DNA from: Pseudomonadota bacterium
GTDB taxonomy: Bacteria; Pseudomonadota; Gammaproteobacteria; Burkholderiales; Burkholderiaceae_C
Reading direction: 5' to 3'
NCBI GenBank assembly: GCA_023396625.1
Contig: JAEWVY010000357.1
Coordinates: 1-8,527 of the forward strand
Length of the DNA: 8,527 nucleotides
Shown here: piece by piece, positions 1 to 6,149 of the stretch
How positions within the stretch are numbered: the stretch's first letter is position 1
How the letters are laid out: every line of letters begins with the position of its first letter
Program-made: the position numbers and the translations under genes
Notes under the pieces: model-generated
What the model was told of the DNA's origin: nothing
Seen by the model: only the letters and a program-made list of their open reading frames with translations
Databases searched by the model: none

Positions 1-2
1 GG

Positions 3-719
3 TCACGAGCGGGAACGTTCACGCTCGTGGGCGATTTTTGTCAGCACGCCTTCGACGATGGCGTCGCAGCGCGTGCCGGCAAAAGAGAACGCGTCACCGA
101 GAGCACGATCGATGTCACGCGCAAGGCCTTCGCGCAAGATGCCGCGGGCCCGGAAAAAACGGGACCGCACCGTGGCCTCGGGAATACCCAGCGCCACCGC
201 CACCTCCTCCACGCTCAGCTCTTCTACGCCGCGCAACATGAAGACGGTGCGAAACGCGTCGGGCAAGGAGTCGATCCGCGCTTCAATTTGCTGGCGTACC
301 TGGGCACGCATGAGCAGGAGTTCCGGCTGATCATCGGGATCGGCTTGCATCTGCATCTCCGGTGTTTCGCCGTCGGCGTTAACGTCGTCGGCGGCGTTCA
401 GCGGCAGCACCTGGGCGCCACGGCGCCGCAACCGCCCCAGCGCTTCATTGACCACGATGCGCACCAGCCAGGTGGACAGCCGGGCGTCCGAGCGAAAGCT
501 GGCCAGCGCACGCCAGGCCCGCAGATAGGCTTCCTGCAGCGCGTCCTGGGTATCGTCGTCGTTCTTGAGAATGCTGCGCGCCGTGCGAAACAACAACCGG
601 TTGTGGCGCCGCATGATGAGCGCGAAGGCCTGATCGTTGCCAGCGGCCGCCAGGCCGACAAGCTCGGCATCTGAACTGGCTTCGGTCGGCACGCAGGCCG
701 GTTGGTGTGAGGTGGTCAT
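3..719 (-). CDS. ECF-family RNA polymerase sigma factor, 238 aa
   Basis: This alternative sigma factor would direct core RNA polymerase to a small stress- or envelope-type regulon. Region 2 spans about residues 33-100: the NDDDTQDALQEAYLRAWRAL helix (about 53-72) matches region 2.2, and STWLVRIVVNEALGRLRRR (82-100) matches regions 2.3-2.4. An acidic linker follows (111-135), then region 4 (about 140-192) with LPDAFRTVFMLRGVEELSVEE and the helix-turn-helix VALGIPEATVRSRFFRAR. A C-terminal tail (205-230, FAGTRCDAIVEGVL) extends beyond the usual ECF length; I recall such tails in some proteobacterial ECF proteins. The ATG start is supported by AGGAG five bases upstream (complement of 725-729). 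The gene is complete, ending two bases from the window edge, so any anti-sigma partner downstream is out of view. The family call is firm; the regulon and trigger are unknown. Confidence 0.93.
   Translation of the reverse strand: MTTSHQPACVPTEASSDAELVGLAAAGNDQAFALIMRRHNRLLFRTARSILKNDDDTQDALQEAYLRAWRALASFRSDARLSTWLVRIVVNEALGRLRRRGAQVLPLNAADDVNADGETPEMQMQADPDDQPELLLMRAQVRQQIEARIDSLPDAFRTVFMLRGVEELSVEEVAVALGIPEATVRSRFFRARGILREGLARDIDRALGDAFSFAGTRCDAIVEGVLTKIAHERERSRS
4..29. repeat. 8-bp inverted repeat at the 3' end of the sigma gene
   Basis: CACGAGCG (4-11) and CGCTCGTG (22-29) are perfect inverted arms around a 10-base loop that itself contains the palindrome GAACGTTC (13-20). It overlaps the codons for the arginine- and glutamate-rich last residues of the sigma factor. 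It could form a hairpin in the mRNA, but the sequence past the stop is outside the window, so no T-tract can be seen and a terminator cannot be claimed. Confidence 0.4.
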
Positions 720-738
720 ATCCGCTCCTGCCCATTGG

Positions 739-763
739 ATGGATCATGAGCCCATGGCGTTCC
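739..763 (-). promoter_or_regulatory. Possible ECF-type promoter of the sigma gene (autoregulation)
   Basis: On the minus strand, GGAAC (complement of 759-763) lies about 40 bases upstream of the sigma ATG, preceded by an A-tract (the TTTTTTT run at 767-773 on plus). GGAAC is the classic -35 core for many ECF sigma factors, which often transcribe their own gene. The expected -10 about 16 bases downstream is not a clear match to GTC or TCTA. This is a weak call resting on position and a five-base core. Confidence 0.25.
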
Positions 764-829
764 GGATTTTTTTGCCCGCCTGCCACGATATCGGTCCGCG
801 CCACGCGGCCGGCGCTTCATCTCAACCGA

Positions 830-983
830 TCAGGCCTCGAAGGGTTTGATTAAGTGCGGGCTCAGCACCCCCTTGTGCGGGGCCTCGGCAGGGGTGATGT
901 CAATCTCGCTCTGTCCCACGTCCTTGTTGCCCTCCCAGCCATAACCCGCGTCCGGCCCGCTCGCCGCGGTAGGTCTTTTTCAT
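830..983 (-). pseudogene. Interrupted small ORF, acidic C-terminal part (unknown)
   Basis: I do not recognise this product. Read on the minus strand, one frame from about 947 to the TGA at 830-832 is open with strongly GC3-biased codons and a natural composition (GYGWEGNKDVGQSEIDITPA, then a tail ending HLIKPFEA). In the same frame an in-phase TGA at 980-982 separates it from the hydrophobic stretch upstream. Alternatively an ATG (complement of 981-983, overlapping that TGA as ATGA) opens in another frame as MKKTYRGERAGRG. Removing one G from the GGG at 945-947 (complement) would join that start to the acidic tail as a 50-residue protein. Either a nonsense codon or a one-base slip would explain it. 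It lies 111 bases upstream of the sigma gene on the same strand. Coding origin is inferred from codon pattern only. Confidence 0.4.
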
Positions 984-1105
984 CGCCGGGTGCTGGCGTA
1001 GATCAGGATCCGCAACAGGATGATCGCCACCAAAAATGCCAGTTTGAGCTTATTGACCACCCCGCAGTGTGAAGACGCCTGCACAGTGTGCCAGCCATCA
1101 TGCAT
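980..1105 (-). CDS. Candidate single-pass membrane microprotein (unknown), possibly part of a broken gene
   Basis: On the minus strand an ATG (complement of 1103-1105) or an internal GTG (1058-1060) opens a frame ending at TGA 980-982, giving 41 or 26 residues. The core NKLKLAFLVAIILLRILIY has basic residues first and then about 16 hydrophobic residues, like one transmembrane helix, ending in STRR. Codons are GC3-rich as in neighbouring genes. No convincing ribosome binding site precedes either start. The stop overlaps a downstream ATG as ATGA, a pattern typical of translationally coupled genes. It may be a real microprotein or the N-terminal part of a gene now broken at 980-982. I recognise no family. 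Confidence 0.35.
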   Translation of the reverse strand: MHDGWHTVQASSHCGVVNKLKLAFLVAIILLRILIYASTRR

Positions 1106-1115
1106 GGGGGAGGAA

Positions 1116-1146
1116 TTTACATTGTCACCTATTGGTGACTTATAAT
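1116..1146 (+). promoter_or_regulatory. Sigma70-type promoter of the nitroreductase/tetR operon
   Basis: A perfect -10 hexamer TATAAT lies at 1141-1146. A weak -35 candidate, TTTACA (1116-1121, 19-base spacer) or TTACAT (1117-1122, 18-base spacer), lies upstream. The predicted start of transcription near 1153 falls about 43 bases before the ATG at 1196. The stretch is AT-rich against a GC-rich background, and both repeat copies of the putative operator overlap it, as expected for a repressed promoter. Confidence 0.65.
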
Positions 1147-1162
1147 ATCACCAGTCAGTGAC
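1124..1162. promoter_or_regulatory. Tandem dyad operator (two 16-bp half-repeats), probable TetR site
   Basis: GTCACC-TATT-GGTGAC (1124-1139) is a perfect 6-bp inverted repeat with a 4-base centre. ATCACC-AGTC-AGTGAC (1147-1162) has the same layout with imperfect outer arms. Their centres are 23 bp apart, and the match extends as a direct repeat: TCACC-N5-GTGACTTAT occurs at 1125-1143 and again at 1148-1166. The two copies bracket the TATAAT box, so a bound protein would block RNA polymerase. The tetR gene at 2727-3398, at the end of the same transcription unit, is the obvious candidate ligand-responsive repressor. The binding partner is inference; the repeats are seen directly. Confidence 0.7.
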
Positions 1163-1185
1163 TTATTGACGATTCAGCCCCATTT

Positions 1186-1190
1186 GGAGG
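1186..1190 (+). promoter_or_regulatory. Ribosome binding site deciding the nitroreductase start
   Basis: GGAGG sits five bases before ATG 1196. This favours the ATG over the in-frame TTG at 1166, which lies inside the second operator copy and has no ribosome binding site. The protein from 1196 also begins directly with a twin-arginine signal. Confidence 0.8.
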
Positions 1191-1195
1191 ATTCC

Positions 1196-2368
1196 ATGCA
1201 ACGCCGTTCATTTATTCGAGTGTGGGGAGGCGGCGTCATCTGCGCCGCTGTCCCCGTCGCCGTTTCACAGGCTGTGGCGCAGTCCATGCCTGCCGATGCC
1301 CCCTGGAGCGGCCCGCCTGCCGACGTGGCCGATGTCCGGCGATGGGCGCTGGCACACGCCATCCTGGCACCCAACCCGCACAACCTGCAGCCATGGCTGG
1401 TTGACCTGCGCGAGCCCAACACCATCACCTCGCACTGCGACGGGCAGCGCCTGCTCCCCCATACCGACCCCTACGGGCGCCAGATCCTGATCGGGCACGG
1501 CTGCTTCATCGAGTTGCTGGTCCTGGCCTTGGCGCAAAAGGGATACAGGGCTGAGGTTGCGCTATTTACGCAGGGCTTGCCCGGGCGCGAACTGGCGGAT
1601 TTGAGCCTGCACCCAGTCGCGCGTATCACCATCCACAGCGGTGCCAGCGCCGACAGCCTGTTCGAACAGATTGGGCGTCGGCACACCCCAAAGGTGGACT
1701 TTGACAGGCAACGCCCGGTAGGGGCGGCCGCGCTGCAGACGCTGCTGGCCGTATCCACGCATGCCGATGTCCACGTCGCCGCCAGCACCGAAACGCCCCG
1801 CGTTCAGGCTCTGCGCGACCTGTGCCTGGCCGCCGCTCGCGTGGAGGTCGAGACCGAGCGGACCATGATGGAGAGCATGCGGCTGCTGCGGGTGGGGCCG
1901 GATGAAATCAATCAGCACCGGGACGGCATCAGCAACAACAGCTGGAAAGCCCGATTCGCCGTCGCCACCGGCCTGTTTGATCGCAGCCAGTTCCCCAAGC
2001 CGGGCAGCACCGTCCACCGCGAAACCATGGCGCGCTACCAGGGCCAATGTCAAAGCGCCATGGGTTTTGTCTGGGTCACCACGCCGGACAATCGGCGCAT
2101 GACGCAAATACAAGCCGGGCGCGAGTTTGTCCGGTTGCAATTGGCCGGTGCACAACTGGGCCTGGGCGTTCACCCCATGAGCCAGTCGCTGCAGGAGTTT
2201 CCCGAAATGCGGCCGCATTACGAGCAGGTGCATCGTCTGCTGCTGGGCCGCGCTGCACCGCGTGACGCCAGCGAGCCCACGGTGCAGATGTTGTGCCGCC
2301 TGGGCTATCCCGCAGAAACCGTGGAACCCACGCCCCGCCGCCCCCTGGGGGCCTTCCTCACCCACTAG
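1196..2368 (+). CDS. Tat-exported Acg-type FMN-binding nitroreductase-fold protein, 390 aa
   Basis: This is a nitroreductase-superfamily protein of the Acg type, a family related to mycobacterial Acg/Rv3131 that binds FMN; some members are thought to sequester flavin rather than act as enzymes. The N-terminus MQRRSFIRVWGGG carries a twin-arginine motif (R3-R4, F6), a hydrophobic stretch to about residue 27 and an AVA site (26-28) suitable for signal peptidase, so a periplasmic location is predicted. The family hallmark ILAPNPHNLQPW lies at 56-67, matching the usual A-P-S-x-H-N-x-Q-P-W, and GLGVHP lies at 322-327 near the C-terminus. The length fits a two-lobed family member. It is first in a probable operon with a small lipoprotein gene and tetR, under a dyad-flanked promoter. 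Substrate is unknown. The family call is confident; export rests on the signal sequence alone. Confidence 0.88.
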   Translation: MQRRSFIRVWGGGVICAAVPVAVSQAVAQSMPADAPWSGPPADVADVRRWALAHAILAPNPHNLQPWLVDLREPNTITSHCDGQRLLPHTDPYGRQILIGHGCFIELLVLALAQKGYRAEVALFTQGLPGRELADLSLHPVARITIHSGASADSLFEQIGRRHTPKVDFDRQRPVGAAALQTLLAVSTHADVHVAASTETPRVQALRDLCLAAARVEVETERTMMESMRLLRVGPDEINQHRDGISNNSWKARFAVATGLFDRSQFPKPGSTVHRETMARYQGQCQSAMGFVWVTTPDNRRMTQIQAGREFVRLQLAGAQLGLGVHPMSQSLQEFPEMRPHYEQVHRLLLGRAAPRDASEPTVQMLCRLGYPAETVEPTPRRPLGAFLTH

Positions 2369-2376
2369 AGCCCGCC

Positions 2377-2710
2377 ATGAAACACATTGCCCTGAAAACC
2401 TACTGAGCCTGCTGCAGGCAGTTGTGCCACGCGCCCGGATGCGATTTCCGCTGTGCCGATGTCGGGCGAAGGCTACGCCACGCTGAGCTGCCCTCAAGTT
2501 GGCCAGCAACTCCAGCGGTCCCTGGCGGAGCTCAGCCGTGTGGCAGCTCTGCAAAACAACAAGGCCGACACCGACGCCCTGTGGGCGATGCTGATCGGCA
2601 TCCCGCCCGGCAAATTCACCGGCAATTACGAAGCCGATGTCGCTAGACTCAAGGATGAAGTCGACGCCCAGCAAGCCATCCAGGCCGCGCGGCCCTGCAA
2701 TGTCCCGTAG
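2377..2710 (+). pseudogene. Small lipoprotein gene with frameshifted signal peptide
   Basis: Three frames together spell one small lipoprotein. ATG 2377 begins MKHIALKT, then meets TGA at 2404-2406. The next frame supplies LLSLL (from about 2401). A third frame supplies AGSCATRPDAISAVPMSGEG (from about 2414) and stays open to TAG 2708-2710. Adding one base near 2400 and one near 2414 restores a signal peptide with a lipobox ending in G-S-C, followed by A-T-R-P-D. The mature part, with Y-x-x-L-S-C-x-Q and a C-terminal ARLKDEVDAQQAIQ then P-C-N, resembles a widespread family of small proteobacterial lipoproteins of unknown role that share C-A-S-R-P-[DE]-x-I and two further cysteines. The gene starts eight bases after the nitroreductase stop. 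The only intact frame (GTG 2453, 85 aa) lacks export signals. It could be real decay or sequencing error. Confidence 0.65.
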
Positions 2711-2726
2711 AGGGCGCACATCCAAC

Positions 2727-3398
2727 ATGAGTTCATCCAAGACCACCGCACCGCCGCAACGCCCTGCCAACCGAGACCGCCAGGCTACCGAACAGCGCAT
2801 CGTCGATGCCCTGGCAGTCGTGCTCTCGCGCGATGGGTTTGGCGGGTTGGGCGTGAACGCGGTGGCCCGTCAGGCCGGCGTGGACAAGGTGCTGATCTAC
2901 CGCTACTTTGGTGGCCTGCCCGAATTGCTGGCGGCCTATGGCAAGAGCGGTGGCTTCTGGCCCAGCGCTCAGGAGCTCATGGGCAGCGGCAAAGATTCGC
3001 TGCAACTACTGCCCTCCGCGCAGCGCTATGCGGCGCTGTTTGCCCGCTTCATCGATGCGTTGCGCGCCCGACCCCTGACGCTGGAAATCCTGGCCCACGA
3101 GACCATCGAACGCAACGAACTCACGGCGATTCTGGAGGCCGAACGCGAGGCTTGGGGGACCGAACTGGCCACGCTGGCGGGCCGCGATCTGGCGCTCAAA
3201 CCCGAGCAACTGCTGGGTCTGACCAACCTGCTCATTGCTGGCGTGCAATACCTGCTGATTCGCTCCCGCAAGATCCGCCATTTTGGCGCGCTGGATCTTC
3301 AGTCAGACGCAGGCTGGGATGTTCTCAAGGCCAGCATTGGGTATGCGGCCCATAGGTTGATCGACGAAGGCCCCGCTCAGTCCCAAACCGGCGCGTGA
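2727..3398 (+). CDS. TetR/AcrR-family transcriptional regulator, 223 aa
   Basis: This is a one-component repressor-type regulator. The N-terminal DNA-binding domain covers about residues 22-70 (RIVDALAVVLSRDGFGGLGV, then a helix-turn-helix NAVARQAGVDKVLIYRYFGG at 44-63, the most conserved TetR segment). The rest is a helical ligand-binding and dimerisation domain with no recognisable ligand signature. ATG 2727 is chosen because AGAGGG (2709-2714) precedes it, though at a long 12-base spacing; in-frame ATGs at 2700 and 2637 would add 9 or 30 residues and overlap the lipoprotein gene. It is the last gene of the apparent operon and probably binds the paired dyad at 1124-1162, giving autoregulation together with the nitroreductase. 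Its 3' end overlaps the convergent CoA-transferase gene by 22 bases. Confidence 0.9.
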   Translation: MSSSKTTAPPQRPANRDRQATEQRIVDALAVVLSRDGFGGLGVNAVARQAGVDKVLIYRYFGGLPELLAAYGKSGGFWPSAQELMGSGKDSLQLLPSAQRYAALFARFIDALRARPLTLEILAHETIERNELTAILEAEREAWGTELATLAGRDLALKPEQLLGLTNLLIAGVQYLLIRSRKIRHFGALDLQSDAGWDVLKASIGYAAHRLIDEGPAQSQTGA

Positions 3399-4756
3399 CT
3401 GCCTGGGGGCATCGAGGGTCGATCCCACCCAGCCGGGGTGCGCGACAGGCGCACGGCATGTCGGACGGCGCGCAGTTGTCCAAACCCGCTGGCCGTGGAT
3501 TCCAGGTAGTCGTCCAGGGGTGGTGGTGTCACGTCAAATCCGCGCGCCACACGCGGCATCTGGCGCAGCCAATGCCCTGTCTGCGCCAGGGAAACCCGCA
3601 CGAGCCAGCTACCGCCTTCACGCTGCTGGCGGCGCAGGGCCACCGCAGCACCGTAGGCCATCAGATAGCCCGTGGCGTGATCCAGAATCTGCATCGGCAA
3701 GGCCTTGGGATTGGCCGTGCCTGCGGCCTGTGCCTCCGCCAGATTGAAGCCGGTGGCAGTCTGCACCAGCGAGTCAAAGCCGCGGCGCGAAGCCCAGGGC
3801 CCGGCAGCGCCGTAGGCACAAAGCGACACACAGACCAGGCCGGGGCGTTGCTGCACCAACTGCTGGGGCGACCAGCCCAGCGCGTCCAACGCCCCCGGAC
3901 GATAGCCTTGCATCCACACGTGCGCCTGACCCACCAGTCGCTCCAGCGCCTGACGTCCGCCCGGTTCACGCAGGTCCACATGCGCGGAACGCTTGCCCCG
4001 GCTGGTGTCGGCGATGGCTTCGATGTTGGGCAAATGCGGACTGTTGAGCAGCATCACGTCAGCCCCGTAGGCCGCCAGGGCGCGGCCCGCCACCGGGCCG
4101 GCCAGGATGCGGGTCAGCTCTAGCACCTTGACGCCCTGCAACGGACGGTCGTCCGCCGCCAGTGCGGGCAAGGTCAGTGGTGGCGCATCACCGATGCGCT
4201 CGATGGTGAACCAGGGCATGGCAGCCACCGCCTGCCCCTGAGGGTGGGCATCCCATTGTTCGAAACTGCGCAGGGCTGCCACAACCAGACCGCGCTGCGC
4301 GGCGGCGGCCTCAAAGTCTTCAGCGCTCCAACTCAACAGGGCCTGCTCGGCCTGCGCCCGCGTGGCCGTCGCGGGGTCCAGCCCCAGCAGCCGCAGTGCG
4401 CCGTCGCGATGGTGAGCGAAATTGGCATGGATGCGCACCCAACCATCGGCACACCGGTACAGGCCCGAAAACGGGTCCCACAGATCAGGCACACGGCCGT
4501 CCACGCTGAACCAGGTGGTGCATTCCAGCGCCGCGTGCAGCATGTCCAGCGCCACGCGCTGCCGCGCCTGTCCGCGCTCATGCCCGAATTCGCACGCCGC
4601 CAGGGCCGCTGCGGCCATGCTGCTTTGCGCGGCGGTCCCCACGGCGAAGGACGATGGCAGCACCGGGTCGGAACCCGACAAGTCCGCCTGGTCGAGTGCC
4701 GCCAGGGGCATCTGCCCCAGCGCCCACAAGTCGCTCAAGGCTGCGCGCGCGCCCAT
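3377..4756 (-). CDS. Class III (CaiB/BaiF-type) CoA-transferase family protein, permuted order, 459 aa
   Basis: Family III CoA-transferases move CoA between carboxylic acids through an aspartyl thioester. The classical N-terminal domain appears here only from about residue 205: RPLQGVKVLELTRILAGPVA (204-223), YGADVMLLNSP, GKRSAHVDL and YRPGALDALGW. It is followed by RRGFDSLVQTATG (324-336) and LDHATGYLMAYG (358-369), where D359 aligns by pattern with the catalytic aspartate. Residues 1-200 carry what is usually C-terminal, notably DLWDPFSGLYRCADGWVRIH (91-110) and HPQGQAVA (171-178). I recall full-length homologues of this order in Burkholderiales and Actinobacteria, so it is not a fresh rearrangement. 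The ATG lies 12 bases after the scoB stop, with AAGG just upstream, so it is probably the third gene of the scoA-scoB operon. Substrate is unknown. Confidence 0.85.
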   Translation of the reverse strand: MGARAALSDLWALGQMPLAALDQADLSGSDPVLPSSFAVGTAAQSSMAAAALAACEFGHERGQARQRVALDMLHAALECTTWFSVDGRVPDLWDPFSGLYRCADGWVRIHANFAHHRDGALRLLGLDPATATRAQAEQALLSWSAEDFEAAAAQRGLVVAALRSFEQWDAHPQGQAVAAMPWFTIERIGDAPPLTLPALAADDRPLQGVKVLELTRILAGPVAGRALAAYGADVMLLNSPHLPNIEAIADTSRGKRSAHVDLREPGGRQALERLVGQAHVWMQGYRPGALDALGWSPQQLVQQRPGLVCVSLCAYGAAGPWASRRGFDSLVQTATGFNLAEAQAAGTANPKALPMQILDHATGYLMAYGAAVALRRQQREGGSWLVRVSLAQTGHWLRQMPRVARGFDVTPPPLDDYLESTASGFGQLRAVRHAVRLSRTPAGWDRPSMPPGSHAPVWD

Positions 4757-4768
4757 GACCTTGCCCGA

Positions 4769-5407
4769 TCAGGTCAGGGTCACGCCGGTCTTGCTTTGCA
4801 GCTCTTCACGCGTCACGCCCGGCGCCGTCTCCACGACCTTCAGGCCATGCGGCGTGACGTCCATGACGGCCAGGTCGGTGATGATGCGGTCCACCACGCC
4901 CACGCCGGTCAGCGGCAGGGTGCACTGGGGCAGGATCTTGAGGTCGAAAGTGCCATCCTTTTTCCTGGCGACATGTTCCATGAGGACGACCACGCTCTTG
5001 ACGCCGGCCACCAGGTCCATGGCACCCCCCATGCCCTTGACCATCTTGCCGGGAATCATCCAGTTGGCCAGGTCGCCCTTGGCGCTGACTTGCATGGCGC
5101 CCAGGATGGACAGGTTGATCTTGCCGCCGCGAATCATGGCAAAGCTGTCGTGGCTACCGAAGATGCTGGAACCGGCGATGGTGGTGACGGTCTGCTTGCC
5201 AGCGTTGATGAGGTCGGCATCGACCTCGTCCTCGGTCGGGAACGGGCCGATGCCCAGCATGCCGTTTTCGCTCTGCAGCCAGACCTCGATGTCCCGCGGG
5301 ACATGGTTGGCCACCAATGTCGGGATGCCGATGCCCAGGTTGACATAGAAGCCGTCCTGCAGTTCCTTCGCGGCGCGTGCCGCCATTTGGTCTTGAGTCC
5401 AGGCCAT
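4769..5407 (-). CDS. scoB: 3-oxoacid CoA-transferase subunit B
   Basis: This is the beta subunit of succinyl-CoA:3-ketoacid (acetoacetate) CoA-transferase, a cytosolic class I CoA-transferase that activates acetoacetate at the expense of succinyl-CoA. The 212-residue length is normal. Key segments are GIGIPTLVANHVP (25-37), the SENGMLGIGPFP motif (46-57) with the catalytic glutamate at E47, and GGKINLSILGAMQVS in the middle. MVKGMGGAMDLVAGVKSVVV follows. The ATG begins three bases after the scoA stop, so the subunits are almost certainly co-transcribed and co-translated. The gene name follows family usage; related enzymes such as the 3-oxoadipate transferase (pcaJ) and atoA are close in sequence and cannot be excluded without alignment, but no aromatic pathway genes are nearby. 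Confidence 0.9.
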   Translation of the reverse strand: MAWTQDQMAARAAKELQDGFYVNLGIGIPTLVANHVPRDIEVWLQSENGMLGIGPFPTEDEVDADLINAGKQTVTTIAGSSIFGSHDSFAMIRGGKINLSILGAMQVSAKGDLANWMIPGKMVKGMGGAMDLVAGVKSVVVLMEHVARKKDGTFDLKILPQCTLPLTGVGVVDRIITDLAVMDVTPHGLKVVETAPGVTREELQSKTGVTLT

Positions 5408-5410
5408 GAT

Positions 5411-6118
5411 TCACACCCCCGCCTTTTCAGTGATGGTCCGTTTTTCGATGCGCTTTTCCGGGTTCGGGTTGTGCACAAGGCGGTGCACGTAGATGCCCGG
5501 CAGATGGACGTGGTCCGGATGCATGGCCCCGGTTTCGACGATTTCCTCGACCTCGACCACGCAGATTCTGCCCGCCATGGCCACCGCCGGATTGAAGTTG
5601 CGCGCCGTATAGCGGAATTGCAAATTGCCCGACTTGTCGGCTCGGTGGGCTTTGACCAGCGATACCGCGGGAACCAGCGAGCGTTCCATGACGTAGGTCT
5701 TGCCGTCGAATTCGCGCAATTCCTTGCCTTCGGCCACGATGGTGCCGACGCCAGTGCGGGTGAAGAAGGCTGGAATGCCGGCGCCACCGGCGCGCAGTTT
5801 CTCTGCCAGCGTGCCTTGTGGGGTGAACTCGAGCTCGAGTTCACCGGCCAGGTACTGGCGTTCGAACTCTTTGTTTTCGCCCACATAGGACGAGATCATT
5901 TTCTTGATCTGGCGTGTTTCCAGCAGCTTGCCGAGGCCAAAACCGTCGACCCCGGCGTTGTTCGAGATGACAGTGAGGTTCTTGACGCCGGAGTCGCGCA
6001 GCGCGTCGATCAGTGCCTCGGGGATGCCGCACAGGCCGAAGCCACCGACGGCCAAGAGCTGGCCGTCGGCGACGATGCCATCGAGGGCGGCGGCGGCGCT
6101 GGGGTAGAGCTTGTTCAC
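5411..6118 (-). CDS. scoA: 3-oxoacid CoA-transferase subunit A
   Basis: This is the alpha subunit partner of ScoB. The 235 residues include the CoA-binding glycine-rich stretch AVGGFGLCGIPEALIDALR (23-41), then NLTVISNNAGVDGFGLGKLL (47-66), KKMISSYVGENKEFERQYL and the GELELEFTPQGTLAEKLRAG segment typical of the family. The start codon is GTG (complement of 6116-6118), decided by AGGAGA five bases upstream. It is the first gene of a likely scoA-scoB-CoA-transferase operon and is transcribed divergently from a PAS-LuxR regulator, with a dyad site in the gap between them. The pathway role is acetoacetate or other 3-ketoacid use, for example linked to polyhydroxybutyrate turnover; that link is inference. 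Confidence 0.92.
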   Translation of the reverse strand: MNKLYPSAAAALDGIVADGQLLAVGGFGLCGIPEALIDALRDSGVKNLTVISNNAGVDGFGLGKLLETRQIKKMISSYVGENKEFERQYLAGELELEFTPQGTLAEKLRAGGAGIPAFFTRTGVGTIVAEGKELREFDGKTYVMERSLVPAVSLVKAHRADKSGNLQFRYTARNFNPAVAMAGRICVVEVEEIVETGAMHPDHVHLPGIYVHRLVHNPNPEKRIEKRTITEKAGV

Positions 6119-6123
6119 ACAGG

Positions 6124-6129
6124 TCTCCT
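6124..6129 (-). promoter_or_regulatory. Ribosome binding site deciding the GTG start of scoA
   Basis: The minus strand reads AGGAGA here, five bases before the GTG at 6116-6118. This is the only strong ribosome binding site near the 5' end of the gene, and it supports a GTG start giving the family-typical MNKLYPSA N-terminus. Confidence 0.75.
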
Positions 6130-6149
6130 GAAAATCGAAGCCCAGACGA

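Noticed and set aside
27..674. A plus-strand open frame opposite the sigma factor gene
   Set aside because: It is antisense to a complete ECF sigma factor and its translation has no recognisable feature.
1081..1106. Small palindromes GCACAGTGTGC (1081-1091) and CATGCATG (1099-1106) upstream of the operon promoter
   Set aside because: They are short, have no T-tract or relation to the 16-bp dyads, and are of a size expected by chance.
1166..1195. TTG at 1166 as an upstream start of the nitroreductase
   Set aside because: It lies within the second operator copy, has no ribosome binding site and would put ten residues before the twin-arginine motif; ATG 1196 has GGAGG at ideal spacing.
1562..2800. 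A 412-codon open frame on the minus strand opposite the nitroreductase and lipoprotein genes
   Set aside because: It runs opposite a clear Acg-type protein with a proper ribosome binding site and shows only low-complexity composition with no motif.
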